A DNA stretch of 64,000 bases from Micromonospora endolithica. GTDB taxonomy: Bacteria > Actinomycetota > Actinomycetes > Mycobacteriales > Micromonosporaceae. How positions within the stretch are numbered: position 1 is the first letter of the stretch; each line of letters starts with the position of its first letter. Below the pieces are notes generated by a model that had not been told where the DNA came from, did not search any database, and saw nothing but the letters and a program-made list of their open reading frames with translations. The stretch is from assembly GCF_003626595.1 (NCBI RefSeq), contig NZ_RBAK01000001.1, positions 682,001 through 746,000 of the forward strand, read 5' to 3'. Below, piece after piece: positions 36,767 through 47,882 of the stretch. A program made the translations under genes and the position numbers.

Positions 36767-37471
36767 GTGACTGCGCGGCTGCCGGTGTTTCCGCTCGGGA
36801 CGGTGCTCTTCCCCGGCCTGGTGTTGCCGCTGCACATCTTCGAGGAGCGCTACCGCGCGCTGGTGCGGCACCTGGTCGACCTGCCCGCCGGCCGCCCCCG
36901 CGAGTTCGGCGTGGTGGCGATCCGGGCCGGTTGGGAGGTCGCCACGACCGCCCCGGACGGGCGTCCGGTGCCCGGCGGCGGGGACGTCGCCCTGCACGAG
37001 GTGGGCTGCACCGCCGAGCTGCGGCAGGTGACCGAGCTGGCCGACGGGGGCTACGACATCGTCACGGTGGGACGGCGGCGCTTCCGGGTCACCGACGTCG
37101 ACGCCGACGCCGCGCCCTACCTGACCGCCGACGTGCAGTGGCTGCCGGAGCCGACCGCGCCGGACGAGGCCACCGACCTGCTGGCCGCCCGGGTGATCTC
37201 GGTCTTCCGGCAATACCTGGGCCTGATCCGCGCCGACGAGGAGCAGCTCTCCGAGCAACTGCCGGAGGACCCGACGGTGCTGTCCCACCTGGTCGCCGCC
37301 ACGGCGGCGCTGACCGTGGCCGACCGGCAACGCCTGCTGACCATCGACGACACCGCCGCCCGGCTGCGGGCCGAGCTGCGGCTGCTCAACCGCGAGTCGA
37401 CCCTGCTGCGCCAGGTGCGGGCGGTTCCGGTGCCGCTGGCGGAGCTGGCGTCGCCGCCGACCCCCAACTGA
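36767..37471 (+). CDS. LON substrate-binding domain protein
   Basis: A 234-residue protein made only of the N-terminal (substrate-recognition) domain of Lon protease, without ATPase or peptidase. [20 protein letters not shown] and [34 protein letters not shown] and VGRRRFRV are family features. Such stand-alone proteins may be adaptors for proteolysis. GTG 36767 is 7 nt after TAGGCT (36754-36759), indicating a leaderless mRNA. The 3' end overlaps the convergent DUF2567 gene by 86 bp. Confidence 0.88.
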   Translation: MTARLPVFPLGTVLFPGLVLPLHIFEERYRALVRHLVDLPAGRPREFGVVAIRAGWEVATTAPDGRPVPGGGDVALHEVGCTAELRQVTELADGGYDIVTVGRRRFRVTDVDADAAPYLTADVQWLPEPTAPDEATDLLAARVISVFRQYLGLIRADEEQLSEQLPEDPTVLSHLVAATAALTVADRQRLLTIDDTAARLRAELRLLNRESTLLRQVRAVPVPLAELASPPTPN

Positions 37472-38180
37472 GGGCGCCGGGCTCCGGCTCCGGCCGCAGC
37501 GACGGCCAGCGGGACCAGCCGGCCAGCAGGGTGTAGGTGACGGCCGCGCCGAACGCGGGCAGCAGCAGGTTGCCGTGCGGCACCGGCAGGACGCCGAGCA
37601 CCAGGTCGACACCGCCGGCACGCAGGTCCACCGGCTTGCCGAAGGCCTGCCCGTCCGGGGCGGTCGCCAGCAGCCGCTGGTAGGTGTCCAGCCCGATCCG
37701 GCGGCCCACCTGCCAGGCGACCACCGCCGCCCCGAACGCCCCGAGCGCGGCGGCGGCCAGCCCGACCGGCCCGCGCAGGCGACGCAGCGCGAACCACAAC
37801 CCGAGCGCGACGAGCACGCCGAAGCCCAGGCCGAGCAGGCTGAACCACCCGTCGGCGGCGATCGGCTGCTCCGGCTGCGGCTCGGCGTAGACGGCACCCT
37901 CGGCGACCTTGCGTACCGGCGTGTCCGGTGCCAGTGCCGTCCAGAGCAGCCCGAGCGGCACCCCCAGCACCGTCACCACCAGCGCCGCGAGCGCCGCTCG
38001 CCGCAGCGCCCGGCCCCGGGGCAGCTCCGGCTCGACGGGGACCGGCGGGCCCGGGTCGTACCACGTCCCGGGGAAGGACTCCGGGTGGGCCGCGCCCGGT
38101 TCCGCGGCGACCGGCGGGGTCGGGGCCTGCCGGTCGCCGACGGGACGGTCGCGGTCGGGTTCAGGGGTGTCCGGGCTCAC
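37386..38180 (-). CDS. DUF2567 membrane protein
   Basis: 264 residues. A Pro/Asp-rich cytoplasmic N-terminus of about 55 residues is followed by four hydrophobic segments (ALAALVVTVLGVPLGLLWTA, FSLLGLGFGVLVALGLWFAL, GLAAAALGAFGAAVVAWQVG and LLLPAFGAAVTYTLLAGW) and a Pro/Ala-rich tail. The extracytoplasmic loop holds the conserved region before AADGWFSLLG. Function unknown; a core actinobacterial family near his or cell-wall genes. Its last 28 codons are antisense to the LON-domain gene. Confidence 0.82.
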   Translation of the reverse strand: MSPDTPEPDRDRPVGDRQAPTPPVAAEPGAAHPESFPGTWYDPGPPVPVEPELPRGRALRRAALAALVVTVLGVPLGLLWTALAPDTPVRKVAEGAVYAEPQPEQPIAADGWFSLLGLGFGVLVALGLWFALRRLRGPVGLAAAALGAFGAAVVAWQVGRRIGLDTYQRLLATAPDGQAFGKPVDLRAGGVDLVLGVLPVPHGNLLLPAFGAAVTYTLLAGWSRWPSLRPEPEPGALSWGSAATPAPPAAPEPPAPGAAGSTRG

Positions 38181-38236
38181 CCGGTGATCCTCTCAGGCCG
38201 CCCGGGTGTCCGGGTGTCCGAGGGCGACGCTTCCGC

Positions 38237-39745
38237 TCACCGGGCGAACGGCTCCAGCATGACCGCCGCCGCCTTCAGCCACGCCTGCCGGGTCTCCGCC
38301 TGCAACTGCGGGTACTCGATCGACGAGCCGGTCTCCAGCGCCGGGTCGTACGGCACCACGGCGACCGCCCGGGTACGCGTGGCGAAGTGCCGCTCCAGGT
38401 CGTCCTGCAACGACGACCGACCCGGCGTGGGGCAGGAGATCAGGGTGACCGCGTTGTCGGCCAGCTCACCCATCCCCACCTCGTGCAGCAGGTCCAGCAT
38501 CCAGTCCGCGCTGAACGCGGCGTCCTCCCGGGGCACGGTGGTGACCACCAGTTGGTCGGCGGCCTGCATCACGGTCCGCCAGTTGGCGCTCTCCACGTTG
38601 TTGCCGGTGTCCACGCAGACCACGTCGTGGGTGCGCCGCAGCAGCTCCAGCACCCGGCGGACGGTGAACTGGTCCAGCCGCTGGGCGAAGCGGGGGCTCT
38701 CCTCGCCGGCCAGCACGTCGTACGAGCCGTCGGAGGCGTGCCGGAGGTAGTCGTCGAGGTGCTCCAGCAGCTCGGCACCCTCCTTGATCTCGATGTGCGC
38801 GAGGTCGCTGATCAGGTGCCGGATGGTGCGGGCGTGCCGGGCGCTGCCGGCGCGCAGCCCCAGCGTGCCGCGCAACTCGTTGTCGTCCCAGGCCAGCACG
38901 CCCCGCCCACGAACACTGCCCACGGTCGCCGCGGCCAGCACCGTGGCGGTGGTCTTGTGCACCCCGCCCTTGGGGTTGGCGAAGGCGAGCACCCGGGGGG
39001 TGCCCAGGTCACGCCGGAGCACGCCGGTGGCCCGTTCCAGCTCCGGGTCGACCGCCGGTGGCCGCCACTCGACCCGCGCCCGGTAACCGCGCTCGGGCAG
39101 CGCCGGCGGCGCGACCGGCGGGGCGACCGGCGGGACCGGTGCCGGTCGGGCCGGCGGGGCGTACGCCTGCTCGGCCCGGTAGCCGCCGTCCAGCAGGTGA
39201 CGCGACTCGGCCGGGTTCGGCGAGGCGTGCCGGTAGCCGTTGTCGAGCAGCGCGTAGCGGGACTCCACCGGCGGCGGCTCCGGCTCGGGATACGTCGGTG
39301 CCGGGCGGTAGTCACCGGGCGAGCGGTAGGCCGGCTCGACCGCCGGATCGGCCCGGTACGCCGGCTCGACCCGGTAGGTCCCCTCGGCCCGGTAGGCCGC
39401 GTCGGCGCGCCGGCCGAACTCCGCCCCGTACGACGACGGCGCGGGGTCGGCGTACGACGGTGGGGGTGGCTCGTGGCCCTGCGACCGGGCCCGCCGGCCG
39501 TAGGTCGGCTCGGCCGGGTCCGCGCCGTACGACAGCTCGGCCGGATGGCCGACCGCCGGCGCCCGCCCGGCGTAGCCGTTGCCCGACCCACGCCGGGGCA
39601 GCGGGTCCGGTGGCGCCTGCTCGGTCCGTCGGTCGTCCTCCGCCTGCTCTGCGGAGCGACCGCCGAGCCGGGCCCGGTCGAGCAGCGCCCGCCACCGCGG
39701 TGCTGGTTCGGCCGGCCGCCCCCAGCCGGTCTCGCTGCCGTCCAC
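38237..39745 (-). CDS. EspI-like ParA/MinD ATPase with Tyr/Pro-rich N-terminal region
   Basis: 502 residues. Residues 1-225 are disordered and rich in Tyr, Pro and Ala, with YRAEGTYRVEPAYRADPAV-like spaced tyrosines every 6-10 residues between about 70 and 200. The C-terminal half is a SIMIBI ATPase: NPKGGVHKTT at 257-266 is a deviant Walker A with signature Lys259 and His263 in place of Gly; VLAWDDNELRGTLGLRA and VVCVDTGNNVESANW follow. The DNELRGTLG region resembles EspI of ESX secretion loci, but no ESX genes are here. It may position a membrane or DNA complex. GTG with GGGAGG 6 nt upstream. Confidence 0.8.
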   Translation of the reverse strand: MDGSETGWGRPAEPAPRWRALLDRARLGGRSAEQAEDDRRTEQAPPDPLPRRGSGNGYAGRAPAVGHPAELSYGADPAEPTYGRRARSQGHEPPPPSYADPAPSSYGAEFGRRADAAYRAEGTYRVEPAYRADPAVEPAYRSPGDYRPAPTYPEPEPPPVESRYALLDNGYRHASPNPAESRHLLDGGYRAEQAYAPPARPAPVPPVAPPVAPPALPERGYRARVEWRPPAVDPELERATGVLRRDLGTPRVLAFANPKGGVHKTTATVLAAATVGSVRGRGVLAWDDNELRGTLGLRAGSARHARTIRHLISDLAHIEIKEGAELLEHLDDYLRHASDGSYDVLAGEESPRFAQRLDQFTVRRVLELLRRTHDVVCVDTGNNVESANWRTVMQAADQLVVTTVPREDAAFSADWMLDLLHEVGMGELADNAVTLISCPTPGRSSLQDDLERHFATRTRAVAVVPYDPALETGSSIEYPQLQAETRQAWLKAAAVMLEPFAR

Positions 39746-39843
39746 GGCTCGCCTCCCCAGCGCTCGCCCGTCTCCGCTGACAGGCTACGAACGAAAACCC
39801 GTTCGGACCACACCGGCCCGCCCACTTATCCTGCGGGCCGCCG

Positions 39844-40875
39844 TCAGCCGGTCGCCTCCGGTGAGCCCGTCGGAGGCACGTCCGCCGAGGTCGGCGGGGT
39901 GCTGGGCGGTGTTTCGGCGGGTGTCGGAGGGTGCGGATCCGGTGAGGAATCCGTCACCTCCGGTGCCGCCGTCGCCGTCGGCGCGGCCGACGCGGACACC
40001 GAAGCCTCCGACGGCTCCGGCGCGCGGTCCTCCACGCCAGGGGTCGGCTCCTCGTCGGCCAGACCGGCGTCGGCGGGCGGGCTGGCCACCTCCTCCTGCT
40101 CGGGCAGGGGCGGCGTGAAGACCGTACGTTCCAGCCGGCGGACCTCGGGCGCCGGGTCGACCGCCCGCACCCCGGGGCGGTACGCGAGCCGGCGCAGCGT
40201 GCCCGGCTCGGCCCGGATCACCGCGGCGTAGACGCAGGCGCATCCGGAGCGGTAGGCCGCCGCCTCCGCCGTGGCCACCTGCGCGCCGCTGACGTACAAC
40301 TGGCGCAGCTCCCGCTCGGCGGGGTCGCCACCGCCCAGCGCGGCGGCCCGGCTCCGGTAGTCCGCGGCCTCCCGGTCCTTGCGGGCGGCCAGGGCCGCCA
40401 TGCCGGTGACCACGTCGTCGGGCAGCCGCTGCGCGGCGATGCGGACGATCTCGGTCTGCCGGTCGGGCAGCGGCACCCGGCCGAAGACGGCGGCGACCGG
40501 CACGTCGCCGAAGACCACCGCCGCGCGCTGCGCGGTCAGATAGGCGTTGAACGACACGAGCGCGTACGTCCCGTCGCCGGTGGCCGGATCGACGGCCGGC
40601 AGCGCGGCCAGGTCGGCGGCGGCGGTGCGCAGGTAACCGGGGATGGAGTCGCCGGCCGCGACGCCGACCCGGGTGACGTCGCCCACCGTCCGGTCGGAGA
40701 CGGCGCGCTCACCGCCGGCCCACACGGCGGTGGCCAGCACCGCGAGGCAGGACAGCACCGCGGCGGCGGGCAGCACCCGCGGTCGGGCCGGCCCCAGGCG
40801 TTGCCGTGTCGCGGCGCCGGCCAGGCGGGTCAGCAGCCGCTGGTCCAGCTGCCGCAGCAGGTCACCGGCGCGCAC
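39844..40875 (-). CDS. Hypothetical membrane-anchored protein with Pro/Thr/Ser tail
   Basis: 343 residues; no family recognised. One membrane helix at about 35-53 (VLPAAAVLSCLAVLATAVWA) after a basic N-terminus suggests an exported domain of about 200 residues, containing two close cysteines (SGCACVYAA). The last 95 residues are acidic and low-complexity (E, P, S, T), typical of a cell-wall-spanning or extracellular tail. It follows rluD by 45 bp in the same direction and precedes the EspI-like gene. Confidence 0.65.
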   Translation of the reverse strand: MRAGDLLRQLDQRLLTRLAGAATRQRLGPARPRVLPAAAVLSCLAVLATAVWAGGERAVSDRTVGDVTRVGVAAGDSIPGYLRTAAADLAALPAVDPATGDGTYALVSFNAYLTAQRAAVVFGDVPVAAVFGRVPLPDRQTEIVRIAAQRLPDDVVTGMAALAARKDREAADYRSRAAALGGGDPAERELRQLYVSGAQVATAEAAAYRSGCACVYAAVIRAEPGTLRRLAYRPGVRAVDPAPEVRRLERTVFTPPLPEQEEVASPPADAGLADEEPTPGVEDRAPEPSEASVSASAAPTATAAPEVTDSSPDPHPPTPAETPPSTPPTSADVPPTGSPEATG

Positions 40876-40920
40876 GGTGGAGGTCCCCTCGTTCGGATCT
40901 TCTCGGGCGGGTCGCCGCCG

Positions 40921-41865
40921 TCAGTCCCGCAGGAGTTGCAGCGCGCGCTCCAGATCGTCAGGGTAGTCGCTCACGAAGCGCACCTCGTCCCCCGTTCGGG
41001 GGTGCAGGAAACTCAACTCGCGTGCGTGCAGCCACTGTCTGGTCAGTCCGAGTCGGGCGGCCAGGGTGGGGTCGGCGCCGTACGTCAGGTCGCCCACACA
41101 CGGATGCCGCATGGTGGAGAAGTGCACCCGGATCTGGTGCGTCCGGCCGGTCTCCAACTGCACGTCGACGAGGCTCGCCGCCGGGAACGCCTCCAGCGTG
41201 TCGTAGTGGGTGATGCTCGGCTTGCCGCCGGACACGACCGCCCACCGGTAGTCGTGGGTGGGGTGCCGGTCGATCGGCGCGTCCACGGTGCCGCGCAGCG
41301 GGTCCAGGTGGCCCTGCACGACGGCGTGGTACCGCTTCTCCACCTCGCGGTACTTGAAGGCCCGCTTCAGCGCGGTGTACGCCTGCTCGCTCTTGGCCAC
41401 CACCATGATCCCGGTCGTGCCCACGTCGAGCCGGTGCACCACGCCCTGTCGTTCGGCCGCGCCGCTGGTGGAGATGCGGTGACCGATCGCGGCCAGCGCG
41501 CCGATCACGGTCGGACCGGTCCAGCCGGGGCTGGGGTGGGCGGCGACACCGACCGGTTTGTCCACCGCGACGATGTCGTCGTCGGCGTACACGACCCGCA
41601 GGCCGGGCACCGCCTGGGGCACCACGGTGACCGGCGCGGCCGGGGCCGGCAGGGTCACCTCCAGCCAGGAACCCGCCTTGACCTTGTGCGAGTTGGCCCG
41701 CGCCACGCCGTCGACCAGCGCGTCGCCGGCGTCGACCAGGGCCGCGGCGGCCGTCCGGGACAGCCCGAACAGGCGGGCGACGGCCTGGTCCAGCCGCATG
41801 CCGTCGAGCCCGTCCGGGACCGGAAGGGATCGGTGGTCGCCGCCGGCGGCGAAGGCCGAGGTCAT
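40921..41865 (-). CDS. rluD: RluA-family 23S rRNA pseudouridine synthase
   Basis: 314 residues: an N-terminal S4-like RNA-binding domain ([20 protein letters not shown]) and a pseudouridine synthase domain with catalytic Asp147 in [24 protein letters not shown] and [13 protein letters not shown] are family motifs. It modifies uridines of large-subunit rRNA; the exact target cannot be told from sequence, and RluD is the closest label. ATG overlaps the lspA stop by 4 bp, the common actinobacterial lspA-rluD pair. Confidence 0.9.
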   Translation of the reverse strand: MTSAFAAGGDHRSLPVPDGLDGMRLDQAVARLFGLSRTAAAALVDAGDALVDGVARANSHKVKAGSWLEVTLPAPAAPVTVVPQAVPGLRVVYADDDIVAVDKPVGVAAHPSPGWTGPTVIGALAAIGHRISTSGAAERQGVVHRLDVGTTGIMVVAKSEQAYTALKRAFKYREVEKRYHAVVQGHLDPLRGTVDAPIDRHPTHDYRWAVVSGGKPSITHYDTLEAFPAASLVDVQLETGRTHQIRVHFSTMRHPCVGDLTYGADPTLAARLGLTRQWLHARELSFLHPRTGDEVRFVSDYPDDLERALQLLRD

Positions 41866-42488
41866 GCCCGCTCCCGCTGCTCGGCGGTGGATCCGGCCGA
41901 CGTGCCCTCGCCCGGCTCCAGCGGGCGCCCGTCGCGGCCGATCCGCCCGCCGTCGCGCTGGCGGCCGGTGAGTTCCAGTCCGACGGCGAGTACGACGCCG
42001 CAGACCAGCGAGCTGTCGGCCAGGTTGAACACCGGGAAGTACTCGCCGTACGGCCCGAAGACGCTGATCATGTCGACCACGTGGCCGACGAAGTGACCGG
42101 GCGCCCGGAAGAGCCGGTCCATCAGGTTGCCGAGCGCCCCGCCCAGCACCAGCCCGAGCGAGATCGCCCAGGGCGTCGACCGCAGTCGCAGCGCCATCCA
42201 GACGATCCAGCCGACCACGCCGATGGTGATCAACGGGAACACCCAGGTGTAGTCGGAGCCCATCCCCCAGGCCGCGCCGCTGTTGCGGATGAGGCTGAGG
42301 TAGACCGCCCCGCCGAGCAGCCGGACCGGCTCGCGGTCGGGGAGTTCGGCCAGGGCCAGGTGCTTGGTGAGCAGGTCGGCCAGGAGCGCGAACAGCGCGA
42401 CGCCGGCCAGGAGGCCGACGGTCCGCGGCCGGGGCCTACGGTCGCCGGGCTCCGGCCGGTCGGATCCGGCGGGCGGTGCTGCGGTCAT
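41862..42488 (-). CDS. lspA: Lipoprotein signal peptidase
   Basis: Cleaves the signal peptide of lipoproteins after Lgt modification. 208 residues, four membrane helices between about 24 and 175. The aspartyl catalytic pair is Asp139 (HVVDMISV) and Asp158 (PVFNLADSS), spaced 19 residues as in characterised Lsp[13 protein letters not shown] precedes. The N- and C-terminal extensions are hydrophilic. A DksA-type gene lies 66 bp upstream. Confidence 0.95.
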   Translation of the reverse strand: MTAAPPAGSDRPEPGDRRPRPRTVGLLAGVALFALLADLLTKHLALAELPDREPVRLLGGAVYLSLIRNSGAAWGMGSDYTWVFPLITIGVVGWIVWMALRLRSTPWAISLGLVLGGALGNLMDRLFRAPGHFVGHVVDMISVFGPYGEYFPVFNLADSSLVCGVVLAVGLELTGRQRDGGRIGRDGRPLEPGEGTSAGSTAEQRERA

Positions 42489-42554
42489 CTGCTCCCCATC
42501 GACGCTCGCGGCGACGCGGGCGCGCCACCTCCTCGGGCGGCCGGGGAGCGGGCG

Positions 42555-42974
42555 TCAGCGCCGCTCCTCCAGCTGCTTGCACGTCACGCAGAGGGTGGCC
42601 GAGGGGAACGCCGCGAGCCGCTCCACGGGGATCGGGTTACCGCACCGCTCGCACCAGCCGTAACCACCCTCGTCGAGGCGCTCCAGGGCGCGCTCGACCT
42701 GCGTGATCCGTTCCCGGATGCTGTTGGCGAGGGAGATCTCCTGCTCCCGCTCGAACGTCTTGGTGCCCGTGTCGGCCTGGTCGTCCCCGGCCGAGTCGGT
42801 CAGCCGGTCGCGCTGCAGCTCGGTGATCTCGCTCAGCGTCTGATCGTACTCGGCGCGCAACTCGTCCCGCCGCGCCGCCAGGGCCGCCCGGATCTTCTCG
42901 GTCTCCGCGACGCTGCGGGTGGCCTTGGCCGCCGGCTTGCGGCCGGCGGTCCTGGTGTCGGCTGGCTTGGCCAT
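42555..42974 (-). CDS. TraR/DksA-family C4 zinc-finger protein
   Basis: 139 residues. A basic N-terminus and coiled-coil (EKIRAALAARRDELRAEYDQ) lead to a C4 zinc finger with Cys108, Cys111, Cys129 and Cys132 (WCERCGNPIP ... LCVTCKQ). The family binds RNA polymerase through the secondary channel; the actinobacterial members may act like DksA or in another way. The ATG has GAGGGAG 6 nt upstream. It usually precedes lspA in actinobacteria. Confidence 0.88.
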   Translation of the reverse strand: MAKPADTRTAGRKPAAKATRSVAETEKIRAALAARRDELRAEYDQTLSEITELQRDRLTDSAGDDQADTGTKTFEREQEISLANSIRERITQVERALERLDEGGYGWCERCGNPIPVERLAAFPSATLCVTCKQLEERR

Positions 42975-43197
42975 CGTCGCTCCCTCGCGCCGCGGAACCG
43001 CGGCGGTCCGCGGCACCTGGACAGGGGTCGCCGGCATCGACGCCCCCAGGTACGAAACGGGCGCACGGCGACAAGGCCGAGCACTCCGGAGGTTGGCAAG
43101 GATACGGAACGTACAGGCGTCCGACAACGTGCCGCACCGACGCCCCGTCGTTCGGCCCTGAGTTATGCCGTATCAGGGCAAAAGGAACGCTAGCAGA

Positions 43198-44697
<1,500 letters not shown>

Positions 44698-44719
44698 GGT
44701 TGCCGGCCCCGGGCACGCC

Positions 44720-45067
44720 TCACCCGGCGGATCCGTCCCGCAGCCGGCGGAGCGTACCGGCCAGGTCCTCCGTCGCCGGATCGACCTGGAAGAGCTTGTC
44801 CCGGCTGACCGCCCCGGTGCGCAGCGACACGGTGCCGGGCCGGACCCCCAGGGCGTCGGCCAGCGCGCGGCGGGCCGCCTCGGTGGCCCGCCCGTCCACG
44901 GCGGGCGCGTTGACCGCGATCACCAGCGCCGGACCGTGCGGACCGGCGAAGCAGCCACCGACCCGGTTGCGGGAGGCACCCGGCTTGACCCGGACGGCGA
45001 CGGTGAGTGTGCCGGTACCGGTGGGTCCGCCCTGCCCGGCGGCCCGTTCCGGCCGACCCTCAGGCAC
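44720..45067 (-). CDS. DUF167 (YggU-like) family protein
   Basis: 115 residues. VAVRVKPGASRNRVGG, ALVIAVNAPAVDGRATEAA and VSLRTGAVSRDKLFQV are the DUF167 pattern. Function unknown; a small alpha/beta protein widely conserved. GTG 45067 overlaps the preceding gene's stop by 8 bp. It lies 22 bp upstream of the antiporter, same direction. Confidence 0.85.
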   Translation of the reverse strand: MPEGRPERAAGQGGPTGTGTLTVAVRVKPGASRNRVGGCFAGPHGPALVIAVNAPAVDGRATEAARRALADALGVRPGTVSLRTGAVSRDKLFQVDPATEDLAGTLRRLRDGSAG

Positions 45068-45740
45068 CGGCGCCGCCGCTGGGGATCCGGCGGGCGAGCA
45101 GGGTGGTGGCCGGGGTGCAGTGGGCGCACGAGGTGAATCCCAGGTCGACCGCCTCGGCGACCGGCAGCGGCTCGTGCTCACGGCCGACCAGATGCGGACA
45201 GTCGGCCAGGTGGTAGCGGGGACGGCCGTCGACGACCCGCACCTCGGCGGTGAGACCCGCGAGGCGGGCCACCTCGGCGGTGCCGACGTCCTGCGCTGCC
45301 GGTTCGTCGTCGTGGGCCGCGCCCACGTCCCGCGGACCGGGGTCGACCGGCGACCCGGGCGGTTGCCGCCACCCGGTGCCGCCGGTGTCGACCGTCGGCG
45401 GAACGTGCTGGACCGGAACCCCCGAAGCCGCCACCGGGCTGTAGGGCTCCCCCACCGGGCTGTACGGCCCGGCCGCCGGGCGGAAGGACTCCTCCACCGG
45501 GCTGTACGCCTCGGCCGGGGGCCGGGGCGCGTAGGGCGGGGAGGTCGGTGCGGCGGGTCGGGTCGGTCGACCGGCGGTCGCCCGGTCGACGGCGGCCTGG
45601 CGGGCGCCCACGACCAGTGCGACCGCGGCCAACAGACTGGCCGCGATGGAGACGATCAACAGCAGGCTCGACCCACTGGCCAGGCCCACCACCAGCAGCA
45701 CGACCGCGAGGAGGATGAGCAGGAGACTGGCGGCTATCAC
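45060..45740 (-). CDS. Membrane protein with C-terminal Cys/His motif
   Basis: 226 residues. Two helices at the N-terminus (SLLLILLAVVLLVVGLASG and LLLIVSIAASLLAAVALVVG) are followed by a Pro/Tyr/Ser-rich linker with repeats of YSPV (EAYSPVEES, GPYSPVGEP, PYSPVAAS). The last 50 residues form a possible zinc-binding unit: YHLADCPHLVG ... LGFTSCAHC, i.e. H-x3-C-x2-H-x~19-C-x2-C. I know similar tails in actinobacterial membrane proteins but no function. It lies just after divIVA in the operon direction. Confidence 0.75.
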   Translation of the reverse strand: MIAASLLLILLAVVLLVVGLASGSSLLLIVSIAASLLAAVALVVGARQAAVDRATAGRPTRPAAPTSPPYAPRPPAEAYSPVEESFRPAAGPYSPVGEPYSPVAASGVPVQHVPPTVDTGGTGWRQPPGSPVDPGPRDVGAAHDDEPAAQDVGTAEVARLAGLTAEVRVVDGRPRYHLADCPHLVGREHEPLPVAEAVDLGFTSCAHCTPATTLLARRIPSGGAGA

Positions 45741-45816
45741 GGCTCACCCCCGTCGCGTCGTACCGATTGAGGCGAGGTCGGCGGCCGTCACGGAGGCGAC
45801 GGCCGCCGACCGGCGA

Positions 45817-46617
45817 TCAGCGACCGGCTTCCAGGGCGCCGGAGCGACCGCCGCCGTAGGAACCGGCGAGACCCGCGGTGGCCAGCCCGTTGCCGCCGAC
45901 GGCACGGCCGCCCTCGGAACGGGTCATCTCGGCCTCCAGGCCCTGGCCGCGACCGTCGAGGTCACGCAGCTGGCTCTCCAGGTAGGCCTTCAGGCGGGTC
46001 CGGTACTCCCGCTCGAACTGCTTCAGCTCCTCGATGTGCTTCTGCAACGCGGTGCGCTTGGCGTCCAGGCCGCCCATGGCCTCCTGGTGCCGCTGGCGGG
46101 CGTCGCGCTCCAGGGCGTCGGCCTTGGCGCGCGCCTCGCGGGTGACCTCCTCGGCCTTGGAACGGGCCTCGGAGAGCAGCTGGTCGGCCTCGCGGCGAGC
46201 GTCCGACACGTGGTCGTCGGCGGTCCGCTGGGCCATCATCAGCACCCGCAGCGCCTGCTGCTCGCCGTCGCCGCCGACCGCCGGGCCACCGGTGGTGCGG
46301 ACCTGCTCCAGCTCGGCCTGCATGGCACGGGCGGCCTGCTCGGCCGCGGCCTTGTCCCGCTGCACCCGGTCGAGCTGCGCCTTGACGTCGTTGAGCTCGG
46401 CGGCGAGGCGAACGTCGCCACCGGGGCCGGCGGGGGCACCGCCACGGCCGCCGCGCTCCACCTGGGCGCGCAGCTCGTTGTTCTCCTCGATGAGACGGGC
46501 GAGCTCGCGCTCGACCTCGTCCAGGAAGGCGTCGACCTCCTCCTCGTCATACCCCCGCTTGCCGATCGGCGGCTTTTTGAAGGCGACGTTGTGGACGTCG
46601 GCCGGGGTCAGCGGCAT
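45817..46617 (-). CDS. divIVA: DivIVA/Wag31 polar growth protein
   Basis: 266 residues, coiled-coil protein that marks curved membrane and directs polar cell-wall growth. The N-terminal lipid-binding domain is [20 protein letters not shown] then [21 protein letters not shown] linker with Gly/Ala repeats is followed by a long coiled coil (residues about 80-230) and a Gly-rich tail. ATG has GAGGAG 6 nt upstream; an in-frame upstream start is not supported. Lies after yggT and sepF in the usual order. Confidence 0.96.
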   Translation of the reverse strand: MPLTPADVHNVAFKKPPIGKRGYDEEEVDAFLDEVERELARLIEENNELRAQVERGGRGGAPAGPGGDVRLAAELNDVKAQLDRVQRDKAAAEQAARAMQAELEQVRTTGGPAVGGDGEQQALRVLMMAQRTADDHVSDARREADQLLSEARSKAEEVTREARAKADALERDARQRHQEAMGGLDAKRTALQKHIEELKQFEREYRTRLKAYLESQLRDLDGRGQGLEAEMTRSEGGRAVGGNGLATAGLAGSYGGGRSGALEAGR

Positions 46618-46661
46618 CGAAACTCCTCGGGTCAGTTGCGGCCGCGAAAGCGCGTCGGTCA

Positions 46662-46967
46662 TCAGGACACCCTGACGATCGACGGCCCTAACACGAACTC
46701 CATCAGCACGAACAGGATAACCAGGAGCACAAGGGAGGCCAGGTCGATGCTCACGGTACCAATTCGCAGCGGAGGGATCACACGCCTCAACGCGTGGAGA
46801 GGGGGATCAGTGACGCTCCACACGGATTCCAGTCCCGCCGACGCTCCGCGGCCCGGCTGCCAGCGTCGCCCGTACTGAAGGACGGCACTCAACACGAATC
46901 GGGACAGAAGCAGGATCAGGAAGACATAGAGGATCAGGTAGAGAACCTGGAGCAGGATCGACAACAC
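46662..46967 (-). CDS. YggT-family membrane protein
   Basis: 101 residues with two membrane helices ([20 protein letters not shown] and [19 protein letters not shown]) and the family loop [19 protein letters not shown]. Function unclear; the gene (ylmG/yggT) lies between sepF and divIVA in Gram-positive dcw clusters and affects nucleoid or division placement in some bacteria. GTG start. Confidence 0.93.
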   Translation of the reverse strand: MLSILLQVLYLILYVFLILLLSRFVLSAVLQYGRRWQPGRGASAGLESVWSVTDPPLHALRRVIPPLRIGTVSIDLASLVLLVILFVLMEFVLGPSIVRVS

Positions 46968-46997
46968 GGCAGGCGATGTCCCTCGGGTCGGGCGGGG

Positions 46998-47690
46998 TCA
47001 ACTCAGACTGAAAAAGCCGCCCTCAGCGATCTTGGCCTTGTCCTCCGCGGTGACCTGGACGTTGGCCGGTGAGAGCAGGAACACCCGATTGGTCACGCGC
47101 TCGATCGTACCGCGCAGCCCGAACGCCAGCCCGGCGGCGAAGTCCACCAGACGGCGGGCGTCCGCCTCGTCCATCTCGGTGAGGTTGATGATCACCGGGA
47201 CGCCGTCCCGGAAGTGCTCACCGATGGTGCGCGCCTCCCGGTAGGTGGTCGGGTGCAGGGTGGTGATCTGGTAACGCTGCTCCTCCTGCTCGACCACGAC
47301 GGCCCGCTCGCGGGGCGCCGACTGCGGCGCCAGCGCGAGGTTGTCCCTGGTGTGGTACGTCAGGGCGCCGGAACTCTCCCCGGACCGGGTGATGGAACGG
47401 ACGCTGGACCGGTCGACCCGCTCCGGACGCTCGGTGTCCGCGCGGTCGCCGTCGATCCCCCGGCCGCTGGCGCGGTCGGAGAGCCGACCCCGGTCCCCCA
47501 GGCGGGTCCGCGGCGCCGGCGGCTCGTCGGAGTCGTCCTCCTCGTCGTCGGCGAACTCCTCCGCGTACCGGCTCGACCGGTACCGGGACTCGCGGTAGCC
47601 ACCCTTGTCGTAACCACCGTCGTCGTAGCCGCGCTCGTCGTCCTCTTCCACCAGACCGAGCCAGACCCCCGCCTTGCGCAGTGCACCCAT
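46998..47690 (-). CDS. sepF: Cell division protein SepF
   Basis: 230 residues. The N-terminal amphipathic membrane-binding helix is MGALRKAGVWLGLVEED; residues 25-135 are charged and disordered (many D, R, Y); the C-terminal domain (about 145-230) starts with ITTLHPTTYREARTIGEHFR, continues with VIINLTEMDEADARRLVDFA and ends GGFFSLS. SepF anchors FtsZ to the membrane; actinobacteria lack FtsA and depend on it. ATG 47690 was chosen for that helix. Confidence 0.96.
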   Translation of the reverse strand: MGALRKAGVWLGLVEEDDERGYDDGGYDKGGYRESRYRSSRYAEEFADDEEDDSDEPPAPRTRLGDRGRLSDRASGRGIDGDRADTERPERVDRSSVRSITRSGESSGALTYHTRDNLALAPQSAPRERAVVVEQEEQRYQITTLHPTTYREARTIGEHFRDGVPVIINLTEMDEADARRLVDFAAGLAFGLRGTIERVTNRVFLLSPANVQVTAEDKAKIAEGGFFSLS

Positions 47691-47882
47691 CCCGCGCCCT
47701 TCTCCTCCGCCGTACGGCACGCGCCCCCGTGCCGTTTCGCCTGTCGCGAGTGGATCATCTCTGCCCACCGGACCGGATCGGCAATCCCCTGGCGCGCGAT
47801 TCGCGTCCCGCGCCACGACCCCCGCCGACGGGTTGCCGCTCCCACAAACAACACCGATGTAATTCGTATCTCCGGGCTCAGG

